DNA of 11,443 bases from Oscillospiraceae bacterium (GTDB taxonomy: Bacteria > Bacillota_A > Clostridia > Oscillospirales > Oscillospiraceae): contig JAFZOC010000082.1 of assembly GCA_017550765.1 (NCBI GenBank), positions 1 to 11,443 of the forward strand, read 5' to 3'. How positions within the stretch are numbered: position 1 is the first letter of the stretch; each line of letters begins with the position of its first letter. This document shows, piece by piece, positions 1 to 5,758 of this stretch. The notes under the pieces are model-generated. The model saw only the letters and a list, made by a program, of their open reading frames with translations. It made no database searches and had not been told where the DNA came from. The position numbers and the translations under genes are program-made.

Positions 1-289
1 CGTCCCGTCCGGAGCGGCTGCCCAGGAGCAGCAGGTCCTTCCGGTACGCCTCGGGAAAGAAGCTCACCGTGAAGAGCTCGCAGCGCTCCAGATAGCCGTG
101 GGTATAGCGCGCCGGGGAGACGTAGATCGTCAGGACGGGCTTGCCCGCGTGGGGCGGGCCCCGGATCGTGCCCATGCCGCCCCAGCCGATGGTCATGGTG
201 TCGTAGTCGTCTAGGGTCCCCGCCGTGGCCAGGGCCCAGCGGTCGTTGAACATCGAGAACACGGGATAGCTCTTGTCGCGCAGATCCAT
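1..289 (-). CDS. Flavin reductase-like protein, FMN-binding split barrel (3' part cut by window edge)
   Basis: The first 96 residues are visible; the C-terminus lies beyond the left edge. The N-terminus reads MDLRDKSYPVFSMFNDRWAL and is followed by TMTIGWGGMGT, a YVSPARYTH segment and FTVSFFPE..RKDLLLLGSRSGRD. This is the characteristic order in the flavin reductase/DIM6-NTAB family, where small split-barrel proteins of roughly 170-190 residues bind FMN and often reduce flavin with NAD(P)H. The exact substrate is not known. The start is well supported: AAGGAG lies 7 bases upstream of the ATG, and a strong promoter with a short leader lies just before it. The gene is separated from htrA by a terminator-like hairpin and has its own promoter, so it is probably an independent unit. 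What is seen is the motif order; the flavin-binding role is family knowledge. Confidence 0.85.
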   Translation of the reverse strand, partial: MDLRDKSYPVFSMFNDRWALATAGTLDDYDTMTIGWGGMGTIRGPPHAGKPVLTIYVSPARYTHGYLERCELFTVSFFPEAYRKDLLLLGSRSGRD

Positions 290-309
290 GGGATCGCTCC
301 TTTCCGCAT

Positions 310-330
310 CCGGGCCCGTCGCTGGCCCGG
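310..330 (-). other. Hairpin at the 5' end of the flavin reductase mRNA
   Basis: Perfect 7-bp inverted arms (CCGGGCC and GGCCCGG) enclose a 7-base loop. With transcription starting near 332, judged from the -10 box at 339-344, this stem would lie at the very 5' end of the transcript and end about 20 bases before the start codon. Such 5'-terminal stems are known to stabilise mRNA. A regulatory role is possible but not shown. On the plus strand the arm is followed by CTTTTCG, but no plus-strand gene ends here. Confidence 0.45.
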
Positions 331-338
331 CTTTTCGT

Positions 339-367
339 ATCATATCAGGATCTGGGGCGCCTGTAAA
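339..367 (-). promoter_or_regulatory. Sigma-A promoter with extended -10 for the flavin reductase gene
   Basis: On the minus strand a TTTACA -35 box (362-367) is followed by a 17-base spacer and a TATGAT -10 box (339-344). TGA directly precedes the -10, giving the TGn extended -10 element. Each hexamer differs from consensus at one position. The predicted start near 332 leaves a leader of about 43 bases containing a hairpin and an AAGGAG site. Confidence 0.75.
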
Positions 368-502
368 GTAGCCCGGTGCACATCTGCAGACCGACCGCTG
401 CAGACCGGCCGCGCCGCTGGGGCCCGCCCCCGCGCTCAGGACCTTCTCCGCGGTCCGGGGCCGTGACCGCTCGTCCCCTGCGTCCGCCCCGGACGACAAA
501 GA
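368..502. other. Intergenic stretch without a recognised gene
   Basis: This is the G+C-rich part of the roughly 300-base gap between htrA and the flavin reductase gene. The only structures seen are a 10-base direct repeat CTGCAGACCG at 384-393 and 398-407, and a weak 5-bp stem GGACC/GGTCC at 439-443 and 452-456. No start codon with a ribosome binding site, no tRNA and no riboswitch-like core was recognised. Confidence 0.5.
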
Positions 503-529
503 GCCGCACACCGAAGTGTGCGGCCCTTC
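498..529 (-). terminator. UUCG-capped hairpin terminator downstream of htrA
   Basis: A perfect 9-bp stem (GCCGCACAC with GTGTGCGGC, 503-511 and 516-524) encloses a four-base loop that reads UUCG in the minus-strand transcript. The closing C-G pair makes this the very stable C(UUCG)G tetraloop. The stem is followed by CUCUUUGUC, a short and imperfect U-tract. It lies about 68 bases past the htrA stop codon and before the next promoter, which fits a rho-independent terminator. The weak U-tract lowers certainty. Confidence 0.65.
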
Positions 530-591
530 GTTTGGGAGAAAAGAGAGGATAAAGGAGTAGAAAAGTAGCAAATGATCGGGGACGCGTCCCG

Positions 592-2289
592 TCAGCCGGG
601 TCTGTTCGTGCCGGACTCTGGCGTCTTCTCGTCGAACACGACGGTCAGCGTCTTGTTCTCGCCGGCATGGTAGATGGTGATCTGGACCTTGTCACCGGCG
701 CTGTACTGCCGGATCGTGTTCTTCAGATCGGTGCCGTTGGTGATGGCCGTATCGTTCACGGCGACGATGATATCGCCGCTCTCGATCCCGGCCTTGCTGG
801 CGGCGGAGCCGGGCTCCACCTCGCTGACATACGCGCCCAGGGGCATGTTGTAGTACTGCGCCACCATAGAGCTGTAGCGCTCATCGATCCAGACGCCCAG
901 ATAGGCCTTGCCGGTGACATAGCCCTTGGTGACCAGGTCCTCTGCGATAGAAGCAGCGTCGTTGATGGGGATCGCGAAGCCCAGGCCTTCCACGCCGGTG
1001 TCCTTGTACTTGGCAGTGACCACGCCGACGACCTCGCCCCGGTCGTTGTACACCGGGCCGCCGGAGTTGCCGGAGTTCACCGCGGCGTCCAGCTGGAACA
1101 TCTTGATGTCCTGGGCCTCCTCCGTGGAGACCACGCGGTCCAGGGCGCTCACATGGCCGGTGGACATGGAGAACTCCAGTTCGCCCATGGGATTGCCGAC
1201 CGCATAGACCGTGTCGCCCACCTTCAGCGCATCGCTGTCGCCGAAGCGGACAGGATCCAGGCCCGTGGCCTCGATCTTCAGCACGGCGATGTCGTTGATC
1301 TCCTCCTTGCCGACGAGCTGGGCCTCATACTCGGTCCCGTCATGGAGGATGACCTTCGCGACGTTGTTGGTACCGTCTGCGTATTCGACCACATGGTAGT
1401 TGGTGATGATGTAGCCGTCCTCGGAGATGATGAAGCCGGAGCCGCTGACGTCACCGGAACTGGTCATGCCGAAGAAGGTCGTGGTGGTGACGGTGGTCGT
1501 GATGGCGACGACCTGCCTGCAGGCCTGCTCATAGATATCGGCCGCGGCGAGCTTCCCGACGCCGTTGGCTGTGGAGCTGGCGAACGCGCCCTGAAGATCG
1601 CCCAAGTTGGAGATGGCCTTGGCGTTCTCTTCGTTCTGCAGGGCGTTCTCCTGGACTTTCTGGGCGTTCTCTGTCAGGCTCTGCTCCAGAGCGTCCAGCC
1701 GTTCAGCGGTGGATCTGCTCACGATGGCGCTGCCGGCCAAACCGCCCAGAAGGGCGCAGACCAGGCACAGGGCGATCGCGGCGACCCAGCTCAGCCCCCG
1801 CCGTTCCTTCTTCTCCGCCTTCTTCTGGCGGACAGGGCGCCCCGTCCGCTCAGGCGGCGTGTAGTAGCGCTTCGGCGTGGTGGCGGCGCCTGCCGGCTCA
1901 TAGTGGGCGTCCGCGTAAAAGTCCCGGTGCCCCTCCTCGGAAGGGTCCGGTCCCGGTGCGGCGGGCGTCTCCGGCGTCGCGGCAGACGCTTCGGGAGCGG
2001 CCGGCTCCGCGGGGCCCTCCGGTGCGGAGGACGCCTCCGGCCCCTCTTCCGCAGGCGCTGCAGCGGCCGGACCTTCGGATGTGACCGCCCCGGCAGGCTC
2101 CTCCGGCGCAGACGGCGCTTCGGCCTCTGCCGGCGCGGCAGGCGTCGGGATGTCCGGCGCTTCGGGGATGACCGGAGCCGCCGGGATGACCGGGGCCGCC
2201 GGGATGGGAGCGGGATCTGTCGCCGCCCCGTCCAGGGGGCTGAGCCCTTCCCTATGTCCTCTCAGGGACTCTTCGTTGGGATCCGACAT
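592..2289 (-). CDS. htrA: HtrA/DegP-family membrane-anchored serine protease with one PDZ domain
   Basis: An envelope quality-control protease that degrades misfolded exported proteins (family knowledge). From the chosen ATG the protein has 565 residues. Residues ~20-120 are Ala/Pro/Glu-rich and contain a short tandem repeat; a basic stretch (~150-165) then leads to one membrane segment (~168-190) and a likely coiled coil (~196-228). The trypsin-like domain carries the full triad: His299 in TNYHVVE, Asp333 in INDIAVLK and Ser409 in NSGNSGGP. A single PDZ domain occupies ~463-555. The tail is therefore cytoplasmic and the protease extracytoplasmic. The start at 2289 is preferred because AGAGG lies 8 bases before it; a TTG codon at 2293-2295 would leave only 2 bases. 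The gene appears monocistronic, with a 114-base gap upstream and a hairpin downstream. The 167-residue cytoplasmic tail is long for HtrA. Confidence 0.93.
   Translation of the reverse strand: MSDPNEESLRGHREGLSPLDGAATDPAPIPAAPVIPAAPVIPEAPDIPTPAAPAEAEAPSAPEEPAGAVTSEGPAAAAPAEEGPEASSAPEGPAEPAAPEASAATPETPAAPGPDPSEEGHRDFYADAHYEPAGAATTPKRYYTPPERTGRPVRQKKAEKKERRGLSWVAAIALCLVCALLGGLAGSAIVSRSTAERLDALEQSLTENAQKVQENALQNEENAKAISNLGDLQGAFASSTANGVGKLAAADIYEQACRQVVAITTTVTTTTFFGMTSSGDVSGSGFIISEDGYIITNYHVVEYADGTNNVAKVILHDGTEYEAQLVGKEEINDIAVLKIEATGLDPVRFGDSDALKVGDTVYAVGNPMGELEFSMSTGHVSALDRVVSTEEAQDIKMFQLDAAVNSGNSGGPVYNDRGEVVGVVTAKYKDTGVEGLGFAIPINDAASIAEDLVTKGYVTGKAYLGVWIDERYSSMVAQYYNMPLGAYVSEVEPGSAASKAGIESGDIIVAVNDTAITNGTDLKNTIRQYSAGDKVQITIYHAGENKTLTVVFDEKTPESGTNRPG
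2165..2206. repeat. Imperfect 18-bp tandem repeat inside htrA
   Basis: Two 18-base copies (2165-2182 and 2183-2200) differ at one base and are followed by a partial third copy. They encode the repeating Ala-Ala-Pro-Val-Ile-Pro unit in the cytoplasmic tail of HtrA. The copies stay in frame, so changes in copy number would alter tail length without breaking the gene. Confidence 0.7.
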
Positions 2290-2325
2290 GGACAAGACCT
2301 CTTTTTTCTGTTTTCTATGGTCCGT

Positions 2326-2354
2326 ATCCTAGCGCATAATTATGACCGTGGCAT
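2326..2354 (-). promoter_or_regulatory. Possible weak promoter for htrA
   Basis: In the 114-base gap before htrA the best hexamer pair on the minus strand is ATGCCA (2349-2354), a 17-base spacer, and TAGGAT (2326-2331). Each matches consensus at four of six positions. The start would fall near 2319, giving a leader of about 30 bases that ends in an A-rich stretch and the AGAGG site. A 10-base palindrome CATAATTATG (2335-2344) lies within the spacer. No convincing terminator of the upstream ABC operon was found here, so read-through into htrA is also possible. Confidence 0.25.
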
Positions 2355-2403
2355 GAACAAAGCCGAAAATCTTCGTGAACGATCCGCAGACCAGCTGTGA
2401 ACG

Positions 2404-4248
2404 TCAGCGCTCTCCGGCGGGCTGGACAGTCGACTTCCCTTTTGCCTCCGCAAGGGACCGCACGTGGATGTTCGTGTTCTCCTCGATCCAGCGGATGCAA
2501 CGCTCGGCGTCCATGGGGAGCTTGATGATCCGCGCCACGACGACGGTCTCGGCGCTCCCGTCATACCTCTCCCGATCCTCCAGCACCCGGATCTCGATCT
2601 CCACGTTGGAACAGGCCGCCTCATAGGCTTCGTCGTCGAAGGTGAAGAGCCATTCGCGGCCAAGACGATGTTCCGCGGCGTCGGGGAGCATCGCTTCCCG
2701 GTAAAGATCCTGTCCGCGCTTGCCCAGACCGTACTCGCAGCGGGTCGGCTCCCCGGACTTGTCATACAGGATGAGCTGGAGGTGGACCGTGAAGCTCTTG
2801 CCCTCCTCCGGGAACTTTGCGGCGTTGCGCAGGTCGATCGCCTCGTCGCAGTTGATCAGGGCGTCCAGCGCCGCGCAGGGCTCGCCCCCGCCCCAGTCGC
2901 TGCCGGTCCCGATGTGATAGCTGCGCTCCAGCACGGTCCCGTTCTTCATGGTGTAGGTGAGGCTGAAGGTCATGCCTCCCTGCTCCTCGCCCTCGGCCTT
3001 GTGGTCCACGAAGCTCTGATGGGCCGCGCGGACCGCCTCCAGCGCTCCCGGCGACGACAGGGCCTCGCCGTAGAGCCCGCCGGTACTGACGTAGACCTCC
3101 TCGACCTTCGCCGGATCCGGTACCCGGCGCTCATAGCCGAAGAGATCCAGCTCCGTCGCCGTCAGGACCAGGAGCAGCGCCCCGCAGAGAGCAAGGAAGC
3201 CCCGCCAGTTCCCCCGGAAAGCGCGGACGCTCTTCTGCAGGAGCATCCGGGCCCCGAAATAGCAGAGGAAGGCGCCCAGCAGCAGGGCGGGCGCGATCGC
3301 GAGGGCGATGCGCCTGCAGGGCACAGGCTCGAAGGCGCCGATCCCGCCCACGATCGTGACCGCGTAGAAGGCGCCGATCCCGCCCAGCAGATAGGGGAAG
3401 ATCTTTTTCAGCCAGGGCACGGCGATCGCGTCGGTAGCCGTCTCCATGTGGCGGCGGCGGTAGAGCAGCAGGGCCAGGGCGCTCAGGACCAGGCCCGCGA
3501 CGCCATAGCCGATCAGCAGGCCGAGCCCCTCCACATGCAGCTGCGGCTGGCTCTTGACGTCGAAGCCCGTGAGCGTCATGACCAGCGGAGAGAACAGGAG
3601 CGCCCCGCTCTCGCTGGTCCCCGGGTGACCGTAGAGCAGCCGATCCCATGTGTAGGAGAGGCACAGGTCCACCGCAGGCACCGCGAAGGAGATCCCCAGA
3701 TACAGCAGCGGATAGAGCACGCGGCTGCCGGTGAGCATGGCGCAGAGGACCGCCGTACCGTAGAAGATCAGATCCCCGCAGAGACAGACCAGGAGCCAGA
3801 TAGAGAAGTTCGCGAAGCGGAGCCCGTAAGGCGCCAGCTGCGCATAGCAGATCAGTCCTGCCAGGAGCTGCACCAGCAGCATGGGCACGAGGCCCGTGAG
3901 CCAGACCGTGAAGAAGCAGCTCTCCCGGCGGACGGGCAGACTGTTCATCAGGCCGCAGCTCCTCGTCTCAAAGAGATAGCCGAAGTGGACCCAGGCGGCC
4001 AGCAGGCCCCAGAAGAAGGACAGGAGCAGCATCCCGCGGCCGGACCGGAGCAGGAGATAGTCGGGGCTGCGGTCCATCGGGTACAGGGAGCTCAGCACAT
4101 CCGTATAGGTCTCGGTCCGTCTCGCCATCTCGGCGGCGTTGGGCAGGATCAGCAGACTGATGATGAAGAACGCGGCCCACAGCGGCCAGGCGCGTCGCAG
4201 CAGGTCCCGGCTCAGTCCCCACTCAAAGCAGGATCGTTTTGATCGCAT
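2404..4248 (-). CDS. ABC-2-type transporter permease with a large C-terminal soluble domain
   Basis: The membrane partner of the ATPase encoded just upstream; substrate unknown. From the chosen ATG the protein has 614 residues. About nine hydrophobic segments occupy residues ~20-370 (near 22-37, 72-92, 112-135, 148-172, 178-198, 242-263, 283-303, 313-332 and 348-365). A soluble region of about 240 residues follows, with charged, beta-prone sequence and no further membrane segment. Such permeases are common in GntR-ABC cassettes of Clostridia (family knowledge). The start at 4248 is chosen because GGGAGG lies 8 bases upstream, inside the ATPase gene; an ATG seven codons earlier has no such site. 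The gene overlaps the ATPase gene by 26 bases, implying translational coupling. A fused or accessory sensing role for the C-terminal part is inference. Confidence 0.8.
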   Translation of the reverse strand: MRSKRSCFEWGLSRDLLRRAWPLWAAFFIISLLILPNAAEMARRTETYTDVLSSLYPMDRSPDYLLLRSGRGMLLLSFFWGLLAAWVHFGYLFETRSCGLMNSLPVRRESCFFTVWLTGLVPMLLVQLLAGLICYAQLAPYGLRFANFSIWLLVCLCGDLIFYGTAVLCAMLTGSRVLYPLLYLGISFAVPAVDLCLSYTWDRLLYGHPGTSESGALLFSPLVMTLTGFDVKSQPQLHVEGLGLLIGYGVAGLVLSALALLLYRRRHMETATDAIAVPWLKKIFPYLLGGIGAFYAVTIVGGIGAFEPVPCRRIALAIAPALLLGAFLCYFGARMLLQKSVRAFRGNWRGFLALCGALLLVLTATELDLFGYERRVPDPAKVEEVYVSTGGLYGEALSSPGALEAVRAAHQSFVDHKAEGEEQGGMTFSLTYTMKNGTVLERSYHIGTGSDWGGGEPCAALDALINCDEAIDLRNAAKFPEEGKSFTVHLQLILYDKSGEPTRCEYGLGKRGQDLYREAMLPDAAEHRLGREWLFTFDDEAYEAACSNVEIEIRVLEDRERYDGSAETVVVARIIKLPMDAERCIRWIEENTNIHVRSLAEAKGKSTVQPAGER

Positions 4249-5260
4249 GATCGGCACCTCCCAGCTCATAGATGAAGATCTCCTCCAGGCTCAGGGGCAG
4301 CAGGTCCAGGAAAAGGGGCCCCGCCGTCTGCAGACGGGCCGCGATCTGGTCGGACTTGCCCCGCAGGATCAGCTGATGCAGCCTGCCTGTGACGGTCTGA
4401 TGCACGATCTCCAGGCCAGCGGGCAGCTCTGCGCCGTCGGGCAGGGCCAGCTGCACCTTCACCAGGCCCTCCTGCAGCTCCGACAGGCTCCGCTCCAGCA
4501 GGAGCCGGCCGTGGTCCAGGATGCCCACATGGTCGCAGACGTCCTCCAACTCCCGCAGGTTGTGCGAGGACACCAGCACCGTGGTCCCCTGCTCCGCCAC
4601 GTCCGAGAGCAGCAGGCTCCAGACCTGGCGGCGCATCACCGGGTCCAGCCCGTCCACCGGCTCGTCCAGCACCAGCAGGTCCGGCCGCAGGGAGATCGCC
4701 AGCCAAAAGGCCGCCTGTTTCTGCTGGCCCTTGGAGAGCTTGCGGATCGGCCGTTTCCGGTCCAGGGGGAAGGCCTCCGCCAGCTTTTCGAAACGCTCCG
4801 CGTCGAAGCGCGGGTACAGGTCCCGGTACAGGCGCATCATGTCCCGGATCGTGGCCTGGGTGTAGTAGAAGACCTCGTCGGGGATGTAGGCGATGCGGCC
4901 CTTCGCCGCCACGTTCTCATAGACCGGCTCGCCGTCCACCTCCACCGTGCCGCTGTCCTGCCGGTAGATGCCCGCCAGGTGGCGGATCAGGGTGGACTTG
5001 CCCGCGCCGTTGGGGCCGACCAGGCCGTAGACCGCGCCCTTCGGCACCGTCATATCCAGACCGTCCAGCGCCCGCAGCCCGTCGAAAGTCTTGACCAGGC
5101 TACGCACCCGGATCATGGGGACAGGGGCCGCCTCCGGGGCGGGAGCAGGGGCAGAGGCCGTCTCCGGGACGGGGGCAGCCGGCGCCGTGGGGGCCGGTCC
5201 CGAGGCTTGGGCCGCCATCCCCGGGACGCCGCGTCTCAGGTCGTCCTTCACGTTATCCAT
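4223..5260 (-). CDS. ABC transporter ATP-binding protein (YtrB-like) with Ala/Pro-rich N-terminal tail
   Basis: The ATPase subunit that powers the adjacent permease at the inner face of the membrane; 345 residues. The nucleotide-binding domain runs from about residue 49. It shows Walker A GPNGAGKST (82-90), signature LSKGQQ (175-180), Walker B LLVLDEP (195-201) and switch His233 in SSHN. LSKGQQ in place of LSGGQ is usual for ABC-2 exporters. The Q-loop region reads YIPDE, so Asp or Glu stands where Gln is common, as in YtrB-like proteins. Residues ~15-48 are almost only Ala, Pro, Glu, Ser and Thr, an unusual tail. The start is kept because GGAGG lies 5 bases before the ATG, which overlaps the GntR stop by 8 bases. 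An internal ATG at residue 49 would give a tail-less protein, but no comparable site was noted for it. Confidence 0.92.
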   Translation of the reverse strand: MDNVKDDLRRGVPGMAAQASGPAPTAPAAPVPETASAPAPAPEAAPVPMIRVRSLVKTFDGLRALDGLDMTVPKGAVYGLVGPNGAGKSTLIRHLAGIYRQDSGTVEVDGEPVYENVAAKGRIAYIPDEVFYYTQATIRDMMRLYRDLYPRFDAERFEKLAEAFPLDRKRPIRKLSKGQQKQAAFWLAISLRPDLLVLDEPVDGLDPVMRRQVWSLLLSDVAEQGTTVLVSSHNLRELEDVCDHVGILDHGRLLLERSLSELQEGLVKVQLALPDGAELPAGLEIVHQTVTGRLHQLILRGKSDQIAARLQTAGPLFLDLLPLSLEEIFIYELGGADHAIKTILL

Positions 5261-5615
5261 CGCGTCCTCCTTTCAGCCGGGCGATCAGATCCGCATCGCT
5301 CACGCCCAGCGTCCGCAATTCTTCGGTCAGCGCGTCCCAGCGTTCCAGCAGTTCCCGGCGCCGTGCCTCCGCCGGCCCGTCGCCGCCCCGGACGAAGCTC
5401 CCCCGCCCGGGGACCGAGACGATGCAGCCCTCAGCCTCCAGCTCCCGATAGGCCCGCTGGATGGTGTTTGGGTTGATGGCCAGCCGCCCCGCCAGTTCCC
5501 GCACCGAGGGGAGCTGGCTGTCCGGCGGCAGGGCCCCGGTGAGGATCAGCTGGCGAAAGCCGTCCCGCACCTGCTCATAGATGGGCCGGGCGTCCCGGAA
5601 GTCCACATGGATCAT
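5253..5615 (-). CDS. GntR-family transcriptional repressor, YtrA subfamily
   Basis: A 120-residue regulator with a winged helix-turn-helix (about 11-76): IYEQVRDGFRQLILTG, then LPSVRELAGRLAINPNTIQRAY and the wing GCIVSVPGRGSFV. A short helical C-terminal tail follows instead of a large ligand domain. This size is typical of the YtrA group, which controls neighbouring ABC transporters and often its own operon (family knowledge). A longer reading frame begins at 5693, but that start would lie upstream of the predicted transcription start and inside the -35 box, so the ATG at 5615 is chosen. The ribosome binding site there is modest (GGGAAG, about 8 bases away). The gene is first in a three-gene operon, and its end overlaps the ATPase start by 8 bases. 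The inverted repeat at 5638-5664 is its likely operator. Confidence 0.92.
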   Translation of the reverse strand: MIHVDFRDARPIYEQVRDGFRQLILTGALPPDSQLPSVRELAGRLAINPNTIQRAYRELEAEGCIVSVPGRGSFVRGGDGPAEARRRELLERWDALTEELRTLGVSDADLIARLKGGRDG

Positions 5616-5637
5616 CCGCTCATCTTCCCTTCGTATC

Positions 5638-5664
5638 AACTGTATTAGTTTACCTGGTACAGTT
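5638..5664 (-). promoter_or_regulatory. Inverted-repeat operator, probably for the GntR repressor
   Basis: Perfect 7-base arms AACTGTA (5638-5644) and TACAGTT (5658-5664) are separated by 13 bases. The element begins at the base next to the -10 box and covers the predicted transcription start, so a bound repressor would block initiation. Size and placement match autoregulatory sites of small GntR repressors. That this particular protein binds here is inference. Confidence 0.65.
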
Positions 5665-5693
5665 AGTGTAACAGAAAGGCACGCCCCTGTCAA
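5665..5693 (-). promoter_or_regulatory. Strong sigma-A promoter of the GntR-ABC operon
   Basis: On the minus strand a perfect TTGACA -35 (5688-5693) is followed by a 17-base spacer and a TACACT -10 (5665-5670) with TGT directly before it, an extended -10. Transcription should start near 5658, giving a leader of about 43 bases before the GntR ATG. The operator lies directly downstream. Confidence 0.8.
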
Positions 5694-5719
5694 GTCTTTC
5701 CAGGCAGAGACGTGCCTTT
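5675..5719 (-). terminator. Inverted repeat overlapping the promoter; possible terminator of the comM-cinA operon
   Basis: Perfect 9-base arms AAAGGCACG (5675-5683) and CGTGCCTTT (5711-5719) flank 27 bases that contain the -35 box. In a minus-strand transcript arriving from cinA the second arm would be followed by CUGUUAC, so the tail reads UUUCUGUU. That could act as a weak terminator with a long loop. It could equally be a protein-binding site around the -35 region. Confidence 0.35.
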
Positions 5720-5727
5720 GCCAATCC

Positions 5728-5752
5728 GAGCGGCCCGTTCCGCAGGCCGCTC
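5728..5752 (-). terminator. Hairpin just after cinA, without a U-tract
   Basis: A perfect 8-bp G+C-rich stem (GAGCGGCC with GGCCGCTC) and a 9-base loop lie 6 bases past the cinA stop codon. The sequence after the stem is GGATTGGC, so no U-run follows. It may pause polymerase or protect the 3' end, alone or together with the inverted repeat at 5675-5719. Confidence 0.4.
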
Positions 5753-5758
5753 CCGACC

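Noticed and set aside
384..407. Two copies of CTGCAGACCG as a possible repeat array or regulator site
   Set aside because: Only two short G+C-rich copies 14 bases apart, without symmetry or a link to the promoter; chance is a sufficient explanation.
551..576. AAAGGAG followed by an ATG on the plus strand at 573-575
   Set aside because: The spacing is about 14 bases and no convincing coding frame follows; the sequence lies in the htrA 3' region.
579..590. Palindrome GGGACGCGTCCC just after the htrA stop codon
   Set aside because: It has no loop and no U-tract, so it is a poor terminator; the UUCG hairpin at 503-524 is a better candidate.
667..2400. Long plus-strand open frame of 577 codons opposite htrA
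   Set aside because: It is an antisense shadow caused by high G+C at third positions. It has no ribosome binding site or recognisable domain, and the opposite strand encodes a full catalytic triad.
2464..5476. Plus-strand open frames of 592 and 445 codons opposite the ABC genes
   Set aside because: Their translations are rich in Arg, Gln, Ala and His with no fold signature, typical of shadows of GC-rich genes. The minus strand carries clear ABC and GntR motifs.
5616..5693. N-terminal extension of the GntR protein by 26 residues
   Set aside because: It would start inside the -35 box and upstream of the predicted transcription start, and the family N-terminus begins at the internal ATG.
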